Assembly (NCBI GenBank): GCA_963752855.1 | Contig: CAVVZX010000042.1 | Coordinates: 6,832 to 70,831 of the forward strand | DNA from: DATJPW01 sp963752855 | GTDB taxonomy: Bacteria; Desulfobacterota; Desulfomonilia; Desulfomonilales; Desulfomonilaceae | Direction: 5' to 3' | DNA: 64,000 nucleotides | Part shown: piece by piece, positions 1-8,482 of the stretch | Layout: each line of letters starts with the position of its first letter | How positions within the stretch are numbered: the first letter of the stretch is position 1 | Made by a program: the position numbers and the translations under genes | The notes under the pieces: generated by a model | Told to the model about the DNA's origin: nothing | Seen by the model: only the letters and a program-made list of their open reading frames with translations | The model's database searches: none

Positions 1-531
1 GAGCATCCTCGCAGCACGACCAAAGAGTTGATCGCCAGTCTTAAGCCTGCATTTAAAAAGGACGGAACCGTAACCGCGGGGAACGCTTCCGGTATAAATG
101 ACTGTGCAGCTGCGATCCTTGTCATGTCTGCTGACAAGGCACGAGAACTAGGAATGAAAGCTTCGTTCAGAATTCTTTCTTACGCGGCGGCGGGCGTTGA
201 CCCCAAGGTCATGGGACTTGGTCCCATTCCTGCGTCGAAAAAAGCGCTTGAGAAGGCAGGTCTGACTGTCTCGGATATAGACCTGGTAGAGGCCAACGAA
301 GCGTTCGCATCTCAATTCTGCGCTGTAGGAGCTGAACTAGGATTCGACTTGGAAAAGGTAAATGTCAATGGCGGCGCTGTCGCTCTTGGGCACCCGATCG
401 GGGCGTCCGGCGCTCGCATTTTGACTACTTTGCTGCACGAGATGCGCAAAAGGGAGAATGCAAAAAAAGGGCTTGCCACTTTATGCATAGGTGGAGGAAT
501 GGGCGCTGCAATTATAGTTGAGAAGATATGA
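1..531 (+). CDS. Thiolase (acetyl-CoA C-acetyltransferase), 3' part
   Basis: The reading frame is open from the first base of the window, so the N-terminus with the acyl-accepting cysteine lies outside. What remains is the C-terminal half of a type II thiolase: NASGINDCAAA, the NEAFASQF segment, the histidine motif GHPIGASGARI near residue 130 and the C-terminal CIGGGMGAA motif carrying the second catalytic cysteine. The enzyme condenses or cleaves acetoacetyl-CoA or longer 3-ketoacyl-CoA in the cytoplasm; chain-length preference cannot be read from this part. It ends 126 bp before lipB, and a palindromic repeat lies in the gap. A second, quite different thiolase is found at the other end of the window. 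Confidence 0.93.
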   Translation, partial: EHPRSTTKELIASLKPAFKKDGTVTAGNASGINDCAAAILVMSADKARELGMKASFRILSYAAAGVDPKVMGLGPIPASKKALEKAGLTVSDIDLVEANEAFASQFCAVGAELGFDLEKVNVNGGAVALGHPIGASGARILTTLLHEMRKRENAKKGLATLCIGGGMGAAIIVEKI

Positions 532-559
532 CAATGGCAGGAGGCATCCTGCCCGCGTG

Positions 560-589
560 TGTAGGAGCGCACAGCCGTGCGCCCCTACA
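560..589. repeat. Palindromic interspersed repeat (gtaggggc type)
   Basis: Two 13-base arms, tgtaggagcgcac and gtgcgcccctaca, form an inverted repeat with one mismatch around a short loop. The ends (gtagg ... cctac) recur in other gaps of the window near 18690, 21080 and 51464, which marks it as one member of a dispersed REP-like family. It lies between the thiolase and lipB. Confidence 0.7.
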
Positions 590-657
590 TAACCGCAAAG
601 GAAAGGATTGGGTCCCAGAGTGTCAGCCTTTTTCACACCCCTTTACCCTGCAAGAGC

Positions 658-1332
658 ATGTTGCTATTAGAACTCGAATCAACCGAGTATCTTCGATTTC
701 TTGAAATCCAGAGAACCATCGTTGACAGGAAAATTGCCCAACGTGGTCCCGACGTGCTGATGCTCCTGGAACACCCTCCTACAGTTACCTTGGGGACCAG
801 AGTCAAGTCATCGAGCCTGACAATAAGCGAGGAAGAGCTGGCGAAATTCGGGGTCCCGGTTCATTCAGCGGATCGAGGAGGCGAAGCAACTTATCACGGT
901 CCAGGTCAACTCGTCGGCTATCCCTTGGTGGATTTGAGAGGACTGAGACTTTCGGTCAGAGATTATGTATTCAAGCTGGAAGAAACTGTCGTGGTGGCGC
1001 TACGGCAGTTTGGATTAAAAGGGTTCCGACAGATCGGCAGGCCGGGCGTATGGACCGGCGCTAGTGATAAAATAGCGTCAGTAGGCGTGAGAATTCGGCG
1101 CCGCATTACTTCTCATGGGTTTAGCCTGAATGTCGATCTCAAAATAGATCCAACTTCGTTCATGGTATGTTGCGGGACCCCGGGAATTCGCATGGTAAAC
1201 CTTAATGATCTCTTGTCCGATCCGGTCCCTCCAGCGCTGGTACGGCGAGTGGTGGCGGATTCGTTTGCAGAAGTTTTCGGAGTCACTCTTGAACGAGCCT
1301 CGCTGGATCAGGCGCTGACGGCGAGCGGTTGA
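658..1332 (+). CDS. lipB: Octanoyl-[acyl carrier protein]:protein N-octanoyltransferase LipB
   Basis: LipB moves the octanoyl group from acyl carrier protein to lipoyl domains of 2-oxoacid dehydrogenases or glycine cleavage H protein, the first step of endogenous lipoate synthesis. The family signature RGGEATYHGPGQLVGYP is at residues 73-89. The invariant lysine is in the segment GASDKIASVGVRIRR (K138), and the catalytic cysteine is in MVCCGTPG (about C172), followed by the usual C-terminal helix. The ATG at 658 gives 224 residues, the family's normal length. The frame is open upstream to 577, but that stretch reads through a palindromic repeat and does not look like LipB. The next gene starts 3 bp after the stop, suggesting co-transcription, although the two functions are not known to be linked. 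No lipA is seen here. Confidence 0.93.
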   Translation: MLLLELESTEYLRFLEIQRTIVDRKIAQRGPDVLMLLEHPPTVTLGTRVKSSSLTISEEELAKFGVPVHSADRGGEATYHGPGQLVGYPLVDLRGLRLSVRDYVFKLEETVVVALRQFGLKGFRQIGRPGVWTGASDKIASVGVRIRRRITSHGFSLNVDLKIDPTSFMVCCGTPGIRMVNLNDLLSDPVPPALVRRVVADSFAEVFGVTLERASLDQALTASG

Positions 1333-1335
1333 GAA

Positions 1336-2502
1336 ATGGCGATTCCGTTTAGTTACAGTTTTCATAATCTCGGAGCAAGAAAATTTACGGCTATATTGAC
1401 AGCCGGGGGCATGGCGCTTGTCACTTTTGTCTTTGCCGCAGTGCTTATGCTGGCGCAAGGTTTGGAGCGAACCCTGGTGGATACCGGATCGCCCGATAAT
1501 GCCATAGTTTTGAGAGGCTCCGCCGAGACCGAAGTCTCTAGCGTCATTGACCGCGCTTCAGCCGACATTATTGAGGTCCAGCCCGAAGTCGACTTTAACG
1601 CGCAAGGCGACGCGATAGCCGCCAAGGAAGCGCTCGTTTTGGTGACTCTTCCCAAAAGGAGTACTGGAAAGCCTACCAACGTGGTGGTTCGTGGCGTCGG
1701 AGCCCATTCAAAGACTCTCCGACCGAAGATCCGCTTGATAGCCGGGCGCTACTTCCGTCCCGGTTCAAGAGAAGTTGTCGCGGGAAAAAGCATAGCAGAA
1801 CGAATTGCCGGGACTTCGTTGGGAGAGACTTTGAATTTCGCGCTTACGGATTGGCACGTAGTGGGAATCATGGACTCAAACGGGACAGCCTTCGATTCTG
1901 AGTTATGGGCTGATAGTCAGCAGCTCATGTCGGCATTTCGCCGAACAACTTATTCCACTGTAATTCTAAGGATGCCCGCCAGAAATTCATTTGAAGCTGT
2001 GAAAAGAAAACTGGAGAGCGATCCGCGACTGACCGTCCAGGTCAAGCGTGAAATTGCATTCTACAAAGAACAATCTGAAGTCATGTCGAAATTCATTCGT
2101 ATTCTGGGTCTTGCCATGACCATTTTTTTCAGCGCAGGAGCAATTTTAGGCGCTATGGTCACCATGTACACCGCCGTGGCCAGTCGCACGCAGGAAATCG
2201 GCACGTTGCGGGCGCTCGGTTTCAAGAAGTGGGATATTCTTGCGGCGTTTCTGGCTGAATCACTTATGCTGGGCTTTGTAGGCGGCGGCGCCGGCATAGT
2301 AGCCAGTTCTTTTCTCCAGTGGCTGACTATATCGACTATCAATTGGCAGTCGTTTTCCGAGCTTGCGTTCGGATTTGAGCTCACGCCCGCCATAGCAGTA
2401 TATGCGGGTGGATTTGCCCTTATCATGGGACTTCTCGGCGGCCTATTACCGGCCTGGAGAGCTGCGAATCTCAAGATTGTGGATGCTCTGAGGGCCACCT
2501 GA
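1336..2502 (+). CDS. ABC transporter permease, FtsX/MacB-like
   Basis: The 388-residue protein has the MacB/FtsX plan: one N-terminal membrane segment (about residues 18-40), a periplasmic domain of about 200 residues, then three membrane segments (about 250-280, 300-325 and 355-380). The C-terminal part has the FtsX signature TQEIGTLRALGFKKWDI. Such subunits work with a cytoplasmic ATPase to export or extract lipids, peptides or lipoproteins. No ATPase gene lies next to it: the sequence after the stop has only a six-codon reading frame at 2522 and then a convergent gene. The missing partner may be encoded elsewhere or lost. It follows lipB by 3 bp. The substrate is unknown. Confidence 0.82.
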   Translation: MAIPFSYSFHNLGARKFTAILTAGGMALVTFVFAAVLMLAQGLERTLVDTGSPDNAIVLRGSAETEVSSVIDRASADIIEVQPEVDFNAQGDAIAAKEALVLVTLPKRSTGKPTNVVVRGVGAHSKTLRPKIRLIAGRYFRPGSREVVAGKSIAERIAGTSLGETLNFALTDWHVVGIMDSNGTAFDSELWADSQQLMSAFRRTTYSTVILRMPARNSFEAVKRKLESDPRLTVQVKREIAFYKEQSEVMSKFIRILGLAMTIFFSAGAILGAMVTMYTAVASRTQEIGTLRALGFKKWDILAAFLAESLMLGFVGGGAGIVASSFLQWLTISTINWQSFSELAFGFELTPAIAVYAGGFALIMGLLGGLLPAWRAANLKIVDALRAT

Positions 2503-2629
2503 CACAAGGACGAGTAAAGGAATGAACGCTATGAAAGCCTGATACTGCCGCCTTTTAATCGTCCTTTTGGTTGGGCGTTGCGGCCTCCGTCAGTAGGAAG
2601 ATCTCATTCCGAGATCCAGCGCGCTCGGA

Positions 2630-3130
2630 TTACCTCGTGGAACGGTCGGCTTTGCTCTTTCCGTTCGTTGCGTTGCCCTCGTTTTTTCGATCCGTTTGCA
2701 TTTTCTTTTTCGCCTCAGAAATCCAGCCGTTTATAACGGATCTCCACTTAGGATCGGGGACTAAAGGCAGCGCCTTTGAGTATAACTCAACAGCTTTGAA
2801 GTAATCTCCTTTGCCCTCATACAGCTTGGCAAGATATTCCATTGCGAGATAATAGTCCGGCCTGAGTTTGAGGGTCGTTTCGTAATCGCTGATTGCCTCG
2901 TCAGTCCGGCCGAGAATATCGAATATCGCGGCGCGTTGGAATCTCGCCTCAACATGATCCGGATTAACCTCTATGGCCCTGGTATAAAGAGAAATAGCCT
3001 TTTCCCAGTCGCGCGACATGGCCGCCACGTATCCTTGTCGAAAATAATCTTCGGCTTCAGCGCCGTGGCCGGGTCCCGTAAACAGGACAAGCGTCAATGC
3101 CAACCATGAAAAAAGAATGCAATATCTCAT
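2630..3130 (-). CDS. Secreted TPR-repeat protein
   Basis: Reading from the ATG at 3130, the product begins with a signal peptide (MRYCILFSWLALTLVLFTG and a cleavage region near GHGAEA). It continues with three to four tetratricopeptide repeats, recognisable by the spacing of W/Y-A-A-P residues in segments such as AISLYTRAIEVNPDHVEA, AISDYETTLKLRPDYYLA and AVELYSKALPLVP. The C-terminal tail is lysine- and asparagine-rich. The longer frame from 3157 would place nine residues before the signal peptide, so the internal start is preferred. TPR proteins of this kind are protein-binding scaffolds; nothing shows the partner. It lies on the same strand as the cytochrome operon downstream of the HEAT-repeat gene, with a 270 bp gap, so it may or may not belong to that operon. 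Confidence 0.8.
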   Translation of the reverse strand: MRYCILFSWLALTLVLFTGPGHGAEAEDYFRQGYVAAMSRDWEKAISLYTRAIEVNPDHVEARFQRAAIFDILGRTDEAISDYETTLKLRPDYYLAMEYLAKLYEGKGDYFKAVELYSKALPLVPDPKWRSVINGWISEAKKKMQTDRKNEGNATNGKSKADRSTR

Positions 3131-3404
3131 TTTCGTCGGAGTATGGTCCAGGATCACACTAGGTAGACTATCACAGAATGAAGGGTCGGGCGCTACAGAA
3201 TCCGGTAAACCTCAATCGGTTTGTCGGACACGTGTCGATGCGACGACCGCAATTGGCATATAGCAGGTTATCCTCTTCCCGAAAAGGAACTAACCGCATG
3301 GGCCACACAAGCGAGCAGTGGACTTTTTGCAGCAAGGAATTGGCGCCGAAAGCTTGGCTTTTCTTTCTCCGCGTTGAATTCAGAAAAACAGAGTCGGAAG
3401 ACTG

Positions 3405-4184
3405 CTACGGTTTTTGTCTTAACGCCTTTATCAGTCCCGGGACGGCGGCAGCCCCTATGTTTTCCAGGATTTCCGCTGCCAGGTCCGCAGTTTTTGCGTC
3501 AGAGCTCCGCAGCAGTCCGATCAAAGGCTCCACCGCAGGCGGACCTATATTGATCAGCGCCCTGGAAGCAGCCCGGACAGCATCGGGTGTTCCTTTGCTT
3601 AGCAAGGCCATCAGTTCCGGCACGGCCGTTTCCCGCATAGTCCCCAGGGCTTCCGAAGCCGCGGCCCTCACTGTGGGGTCTTTGCTCTCAAGCGCCTTTA
3701 CCAGACCCGGGACAGCGTCCTTGCCCATTCCTGCCAGCGCCAGCGCAGCGATGTCCCTGACACGCTTTTGATCGTCACCCAGAAGGACCAGGAGATCAGG
3801 GATGACAGCGACTGCCTGTTTTCCGATGCTGCAAAGGGCAAGAGCCGCTGCCTCGCGAATTAGCGGGTCCTTATCCTTAAGGGCCTCCCCAAGCGCCGGC
3901 GCCGCGGGCGCGGCTTCCGAACCTCTATCGGAAAGCGCCTCGATCGCGGTCAGGCGCACGACCTCGTTCGGATGTTTTATGGCCGCAGCCAGAGCTGGAA
4001 CAACAGCTTTCATCGGGAAATCTTTCTTCTTAAACTCCTGTGCGGCCTTCATCGCAACCGCCGGGTCGGGGCTCTTGAGGGCTTCCAAGAGTGAGTTCAG
4101 ATCCGGCGCAGCCGAAGATGGTTCAGCCGCGCTTGATACCACCGGCAATGCCAGCGTGAGTAGGCCCATGCCGAGAATGGCCAT
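3405..4184 (-). CDS. Periplasmic HEAT/PBS-lyase repeat protein
   Basis: The product is about 259 residues with a hydrophobic N-terminal segment (MAILGMGLLTLALPVVSSAAE) that looks like the core of a signal peptide. It is followed by about seven repeats of roughly 31 residues of the HEAT/PBS-lyase type, e.g. DPLIREAAALALCSIG and DPTVRAAASEALGTMR. Such proteins are helical solenoids for protein binding. The real start is probably the ATG at 4221, which overlaps the NrfD stop as ATGA. From there MRIVSRFR runs into the signal peptide only after a one-base shift near 4200. If so, the gene is translationally coupled to the NrfD gene and belongs to the cytochrome operon, perhaps as an assembly or scaffold protein; that role is inference. 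Confidence 0.8.
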   Translation of the reverse strand: MAILGMGLLTLALPVVSSAAEPSSAAPDLNSLLEALKSPDPAVAMKAAQEFKKKDFPMKAVVPALAAAIKHPNEVVRLTAIEALSDRGSEAAPAAPALGEALKDKDPLIREAAALALCSIGKQAVAVIPDLLVLLGDDQKRVRDIAALALAGMGKDAVPGLVKALESKDPTVRAAASEALGTMRETAVPELMALLSKGTPDAVRAASRALINIGPPAVEPLIGLLRSSDAKTADLAAEILENIGAAAVPGLIKALRQKP

Positions 4185-4217
4185 AGTCAGGGCAGTACCT
4201 GAACCTTGAAACGATTC

Positions 4218-5459
4218 TCATAGTCCACCCCCAGCGTGGATCGGTACACCGTCCAACCCCGTTTTTTTGAATTCTCCTGTTTCAATGGGAAGCACAATTT
4301 TAAGGATGGCCGTTAATAGGAGCAATCCTATGGACCAAATTCCTATGGACACCAGAATCTCTATAGTCGTCGGCGCGTATTCCCACACCTCGCCCAAAGG
4401 GGCAGGAATGAATCCGGGGATGATCAGTCCCATTCCTTTTTCGATCCAAATGCCAACGATGATAAGAGCGCAGCCCAGGTTCAGGGTAGCGAAGTTCTTG
4501 CGGGTCGCGGGAATGAGAAAGATCACGAACGCTATCACGTTGAAAACAAGCGCAGTGCGGATCCACGGCACCAGCATCCCTTTTCCGTGCAGCCCTTGGT
4601 ACAGATATTGGAGCGGGGTCAGATGATGAGTGTCCGAATAAACCTCTTTGAAAAACTCCGCGCCTAAAAGAAACAGATTGATTGCCATGGCAATGGCTAT
4701 CATCTCCGCTATTTTGAACAGCGCTTCATCCTTGACGTGAAATTTTGAGTACTTTCTCACCAATTGGTAAAGCAATATCACCAGGGCCGGACCCGAGCAA
4801 AATGCGGAAGCAAGGAACCGTGGAGCTAGGATGGATGCGTTCCAAAAGGGGCGAGCGGCAAGCCCATTGTAAATAAAGGCTGTGACCGTGTGGATGCTCA
4901 CTGCCCACGGGATCGACAAGAGGATGAAGGGCAGGATGAACCTCATATTGACGGGTCGGTCGTGATAAGCGTTCCAAAGAAGATAACCCGGAATGACTAG
5001 GTTCAGGAAAAGATACCCATTCAGAACGACAATGTCCCAGGCCAATAACGACCTCGGCAGACTCAGGATTCCCAGACCGGGTATGAGGTGCCAGAATCTG
5101 TCGGGCCGACCCAGGTCTGCGGTCACGAACATCAGGCACATTAACAGCGCGCAGACTGCAAGCACCTCCGCTACGATAACTATTTCCTTGATCGGTCCGA
5201 AGTCATATAGATACGCGGGAATGATCAGGAGCACTGCTGCCGCGGCCACTCCTACAAGAAAAGTAAAGTTTCCAATGTAAAGTCCCCAAGAAACGTAATT
5301 CTGCATCCCGGTCGCTATGAGACCCACTTGAAGCTGCTTTATGTAGGACGCAATTCCGATTGCAGCCAATACCGTGAGGAGAATCATCCAGAGGTAATAC
5401 ACTGGACTACCGGTTATCAATCGCCGGCCAGTTTCGAAAATAAATCCGGATCTCGCCAT
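4218..5459 (-). CDS. NrfD/PsrC-type integral membrane subunit
   Basis: This 413-residue protein has about ten hydrophobic segments and the NrfD-family features: a short cytoplasmic N-terminus, the ADLGRPDRFWH segment after the fourth helix (conserved acidic and histidine residues of the quinone site region) and GIWIEKGMGLIIPGF late in the chain. NrfD proteins bind menaquinol/menaquinone in the membrane and pass electrons to an attached iron-sulfur subunit; some also couple this to proton movement. The ATG at 5459 is preferred over the TTG at 5471 because a GAGGAG ribosome site lies just upstream. It follows the ferredoxin subunit gene by 15 bp. The gene set around it (octahaem, tetrahaem, ferredoxin, NrfD) defines the complex. 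Confidence 0.9.
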   Translation of the reverse strand: MARSGFIFETGRRLITGSPVYYLWMILLTVLAAIGIASYIKQLQVGLIATGMQNYVSWGLYIGNFTFLVGVAAAAVLLIIPAYLYDFGPIKEIVIVAEVLAVCALLMCLMFVTADLGRPDRFWHLIPGLGILSLPRSLLAWDIVVLNGYLFLNLVIPGYLLWNAYHDRPVNMRFILPFILLSIPWAVSIHTVTAFIYNGLAARPFWNASILAPRFLASAFCSGPALVILLYQLVRKYSKFHVKDEALFKIAEMIAIAMAINLFLLGAEFFKEVYSDTHHLTPLQYLYQGLHGKGMLVPWIRTALVFNVIAFVIFLIPATRKNFATLNLGCALIIVGIWIEKGMGLIIPGFIPAPLGEVWEYAPTTIEILVSIGIWSIGLLLLTAILKIVLPIETGEFKKTGLDGVPIHAGGGL

Positions 5460-5474
5460 TGCGCTCCTCAATTG

Positions 5475-6452
5475 TCAGGCAGAGAAAAAGTAGTAGAATT
5501 TTGGTTGAGTGTTCAACTCTTCCTTCAAACGAAACACCCTCTTCGTTTGAATAATCTTGCTAATCTCACTATCCGGATCGAGCAGGTTCCCAAATTTTCG
5601 AGCCCCAACTGGGCATACTTCCACGCATTTGGGATAAATCCCTTTCCGCACTCTTTGAATACAAAACGTGCATTTTTCCACTACATTTCGCATTCGCGGG
5701 CGGTTCCCAAGGTAATGGGTATTGGGGTTCACTTGATCCTTCGGAATTACGGGGTCGGTAAAATTGAACCATCGCCCCATGTAAGGACATGCGGCCATGC
5801 AATAGCGGCAACCTATGCACCAATTGTAATCCACGACCACTATTCCGTCCGGCTCAGTCCAGGTGGCCTGCACAGGGCAAACCTTGGTGCATGGCGGGTT
5901 AGCGCAGTGCTGGCATTGAACCGGCATGTAATAATAGCCTTTTTCCGGTACCTCTTCCGGGTCATAATAGATATCGGACTGCTCGAGGTCCATGTTTCCG
6001 TCTCTAAATCTCAGTACCCTGATATAGTGGATCTGGGGATCCCTGGACTGATTGTTCTCCTCTACGCAGCCGTAAACGCACCTGCGGCAGCCGATACAGC
6101 GTTGTATATCCAGGCCGTACCCGAAAAGGGTTGCGTCCAGCGGGGCTTCGGTCCCTACCACGAACTCCTTTCCATACTTCTTCTTGTATTCCTCCCGCAG
6201 TCGGTGAACGGTCTGCTCGATCTCCTCCTTGCTCATCCTACGGAAGTTATTCTGGAAGAACTCCTGCCACGTGCATGAACTAACTGCCACCATGCCAAAC
6301 AGGCTCGCCGCCCCGGCGAGGAACGTACGCCGATCCGGGAGCATGCTGCGATTGTCCGCGGGTTCAGAATCCGGCCTCTGTACAATTTCGGAGCCAGACG
6401 CACTTGCGGAGTTTGAATTCTCTTTGCTGAAGCTATCCGTCTGATCGCTCAT
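5475..6452 (-). CDS. Tat-exported four-cluster ferredoxin subunit (NrfC/DsrO/PhsB-like)
   Basis: The 325-residue protein starts with a long polar leader and a twin-arginine signal (LPDRRTFLAGAASLFG, about residues 38-53) followed by VSSC, which fits a lipobox, so the mature protein may be lipid-anchored at the periplasmic face. Sixteen cysteines form four [4Fe-4S] sets: CIGCRRCVYGC, CQHCANPPCTKVCP, CIGCRYCMAACP and the widely spaced CTFC...CVEVCP. This is the arrangement of NrfC, DmsB and DsrO subunits, which carry electrons between NrfD and a periplasmic redox partner. The gene sits 13 bp after the tetrahaem cytochrome gene and 15 bp before the NrfD gene. The periplasmic location set by the Tat signal agrees with cytochrome c partners. 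Confidence 0.92.
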   Translation of the reverse strand: MSDQTDSFSKENSNSASASGSEIVQRPDSEPADNRSMLPDRRTFLAGAASLFGMVAVSSCTWQEFFQNNFRRMSKEEIEQTVHRLREEYKKKYGKEFVVGTEAPLDATLFGYGLDIQRCIGCRRCVYGCVEENNQSRDPQIHYIRVLRFRDGNMDLEQSDIYYDPEEVPEKGYYYMPVQCQHCANPPCTKVCPVQATWTEPDGIVVVDYNWCIGCRYCMAACPYMGRWFNFTDPVIPKDQVNPNTHYLGNRPRMRNVVEKCTFCIQRVRKGIYPKCVEVCPVGARKFGNLLDPDSEISKIIQTKRVFRLKEELNTQPKFYYFFSA

Positions 6453-6465
6453 GGCTTCTGAACCT

Positions 6466-7089
6466 TTAGTGCTTGGCCTTGGTTTCTTTTGGGGCCCACG
6501 GTTTTGTGGGAGGAGGCATGGGCTCTATGGGCTTAAATTTCGGCGAATGCGGATCGTGGCAAGTCACGCACCGGTAATAAGTCTTTTCGCCATTCCACTT
6601 TCCGGTCCTCCGGCCGTGTATGCCATTCCGCCAGTCCCTGAACTTGGTTCCGTGACACTTGCCGCATAGGAGGTACGAGTGCTCGAAATCAATGGGCTTA
6701 CCGTCGCTCAAGGGCAAAAGATAGTTCCGATCCTCAGGGTTATGGCAGTCCAGACACCAGACTCGCACACCGCCGTGATTGAGTTTCACGTTCTTATGGA
6801 CCAGAAGATCTTCCCGCCTCTTATAATTAACGGGGAAATCCTTCTCCGGCCCGTGGCATGCACGGCACGGAGTAATGGTCTTGGGGAGCGGCGTCAATGG
6901 TACGGGAAACTCTCGTTCCGATTCTAATTTACTTGCCTGAGTCTCATCCAGTGTGTCAGCTTCGAGCGCGGCTCCAATGTCCCGGGATTGAGCCCGGATT
7001 GAACCGGCGCCCAACCCCAAAACAAGGCCCACCAGACCAAACGCTAAAAACAGAAGGGCAACTTTAGGAATTACGGTTTTTCCTTTCAT
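6466..7089 (-). CDS. Tetrahaem c-type cytochrome
   Basis: The 207-residue product has an N-terminal hydrophobic segment (about residues 10-30), either an uncleaved anchor or a signal peptide, and four CXXCH haem c sites: CRACH, CLDCH, CGKCH and CVTCH. The C-terminus is proline- and lysine-rich. It lies directly between the octahaem cytochrome and the ferredoxin subunit genes, with a gap of only 13 bp to the latter. The natural reading is that it carries electrons between the ferredoxin/NrfD quinone module and the octahaem enzyme, like NrfH or cytochrome c554-type tetrahaem proteins with other octahaem partners. It is not an obvious NrfH: the haem spacing and the tail differ. Assignment to a named subfamily would need a profile search. 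Confidence 0.88.
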   Translation of the reverse strand: MKGKTVIPKVALLFLAFGLVGLVLGLGAGSIRAQSRDIGAALEADTLDETQASKLESEREFPVPLTPLPKTITPCRACHGPEKDFPVNYKRREDLLVHKNVKLNHGGVRVWCLDCHNPEDRNYLLPLSDGKPIDFEHSYLLCGKCHGTKFRDWRNGIHGRRTGKWNGEKTYYRCVTCHDPHSPKFKPIEPMPPPTKPWAPKETKAKH

Positions 7090-7123
7090 TAGCGCGCCCT
7101 TGTATTGCTATGGCGACCGACGA

Positions 7124-8482
7124 TCATTTAGCTTCTTTGCCGCCGTATCTTTGTTGATAGAATTGCTCGATTTTCTGAAGCTCTTCCTTGCTCATCCCTT
7201 CCTTATACCAGCGATGAAGTGGGTCCTTGAGGACGTACTCGTTGAGGATAGGCATAGCCGCCTCCTTTCCGCCCATAATTTTCTCAACTTCAGGCAGGAA
7301 ATGCGTGTAGAAGTTCTTTGCCACCTCATACATCCCATGCCACCACGCATAGTCAGGCCCCATCATGGCAGCGCCGTGCCGGCCTCGGCGGCCCTCGTGG
7401 TGCCAGAGTTCGTAATAGATCCAGTCCAGCTTGTCGTCGAAATCTGCTTTGGTGAGTTTCCCCATGTCGATCAACTTCTGACGTACATTCATAGCGGGTA
7501 TGGCGAACTTGTTGTTGTACAATTCGACGAAGCTATCGAACTGATTATAGAAATCGTCCACCATGAAGTCCCCGTGGCACTGGCGGCACACATCTTTCAT
7601 CTTCTCTCGGCGATCTTTCCAGCGCTCCAGCTTCTTGGAGACCACAGGCCGGAGGGTCCAGGAAATGCGCTCGCCGACATCGTGTGTGGCCGATTGATTG
7701 GGGGTGGCCCCCATATGGCATGAAGAGCACGTCGCCGTATCCTGGTAGTCGACTCCTACTACCCATTCCCCCTTATCCAGATTCATGCGGTCTCTGAAGG
7801 CTTGGTAGAGAATACCGTGCTTGCTCTCGTTGAAAACCTCAATTTGGGGATGGTCCGGTCCGAGATGGCACTTTCCGCACGCGTCCGGACGTCTTGCCTG
7901 TTCTTTGGAAAAACGATGCCTGGTATGACACGCGGAACAGCTCCCCTTGCTTCCATCAGGATTTATGCGGCCGATTCCGGTATTGGGCCATGTAGTGGGA
8001 TCCAGTTTTCCATCTTTAAGCACCTTGATGTTGGAACCATGACACTGACGACACCCGGAATTGACCGCGGCCGGTCCGCCGACCACCGTGCCGAGGTAGT
8101 TATCCGATGAATTCAGAATATCCGCAGCCTTAGCATGGTGAGAGACCTGCTGCTGGTCGAACTGCTCCTTGTGACAACGAGAACAGTCTTTCGGACTGAC
8201 CAGGGTCGCTATCCAGAAGCCTCGATGATCATAACCATCCGGGTCTCCCGGCGCCGTGTCAGTCTTTTTCTCAGCTTTATGACAGTCGTAACAGTTGACC
8301 CCGGCCTGTCCCATTTTCCCGGACCTCCAGAGTTTAAACAGGCCCGGAGTTTTCAGTTCATGGCATTTGATACAGACCTGTCCTTCAAGAGCGCCGTACA
8401 ATTTTGGGTCTACCTTCGAGGCGCCGAATGCCGGATAGCAACAAACTAGCGCCAGCAGGACGAGGATGAGAATTCTTCTCAT
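7124..8482 (-). CDS. Octahaem cytochrome c, hydroxylamine oxidoreductase (HAO)-like
   Basis: After a signal peptide (about residues 1-20) the 452-residue protein has eight CXXCH sites at residues 37, 64, 100, 144, 182, 202, 252 and 299. A helical, haem-free C-terminal region follows with the HAO-like stretch ELWHHEGRRGRHG and GPDYAWWHGMYEV (about 358-386). Length, haem number and this C-terminal region match the octahaem HAO family, whose members oxidise hydroxylamine or hydrazine, or work in reverse as nitrite or hydroxylamine reductases. Oxidative enzymes carry a tyrosine that cross-links the active haem; whether Y378 is that residue cannot be settled by eye. Being first of an operon with tetrahaem, ferredoxin and NrfD subunits, it is more likely a quinol-linked periplasmic reductase. 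The substrate remains inference. Confidence 0.85.
   Translation of the reverse strand: MRRILILVLLALVCCYPAFGASKVDPKLYGALEGQVCIKCHELKTPGLFKLWRSGKMGQAGVNCYDCHKAEKKTDTAPGDPDGYDHRGFWIATLVSPKDCSRCHKEQFDQQQVSHHAKAADILNSSDNYLGTVVGGPAAVNSGCRQCHGSNIKVLKDGKLDPTTWPNTGIGRINPDGSKGSCSACHTRHRFSKEQARRPDACGKCHLGPDHPQIEVFNESKHGILYQAFRDRMNLDKGEWVVGVDYQDTATCSSCHMGATPNQSATHDVGERISWTLRPVVSKKLERWKDRREKMKDVCRQCHGDFMVDDFYNQFDSFVELYNNKFAIPAMNVRQKLIDMGKLTKADFDDKLDWIYYELWHHEGRRGRHGAAMMGPDYAWWHGMYEVAKNFYTHFLPEVEKIMGGKEAAMPILNEYVLKDPLHRWYKEGMSKEELQKIEQFYQQRYGGKEAK

Noticed and set aside
2522..2539. Six-codon frame after the FtsX-like permease
   Set aside because: Too short to be a gene; it may be the relic of a further operon member but nothing after it is recognisable.
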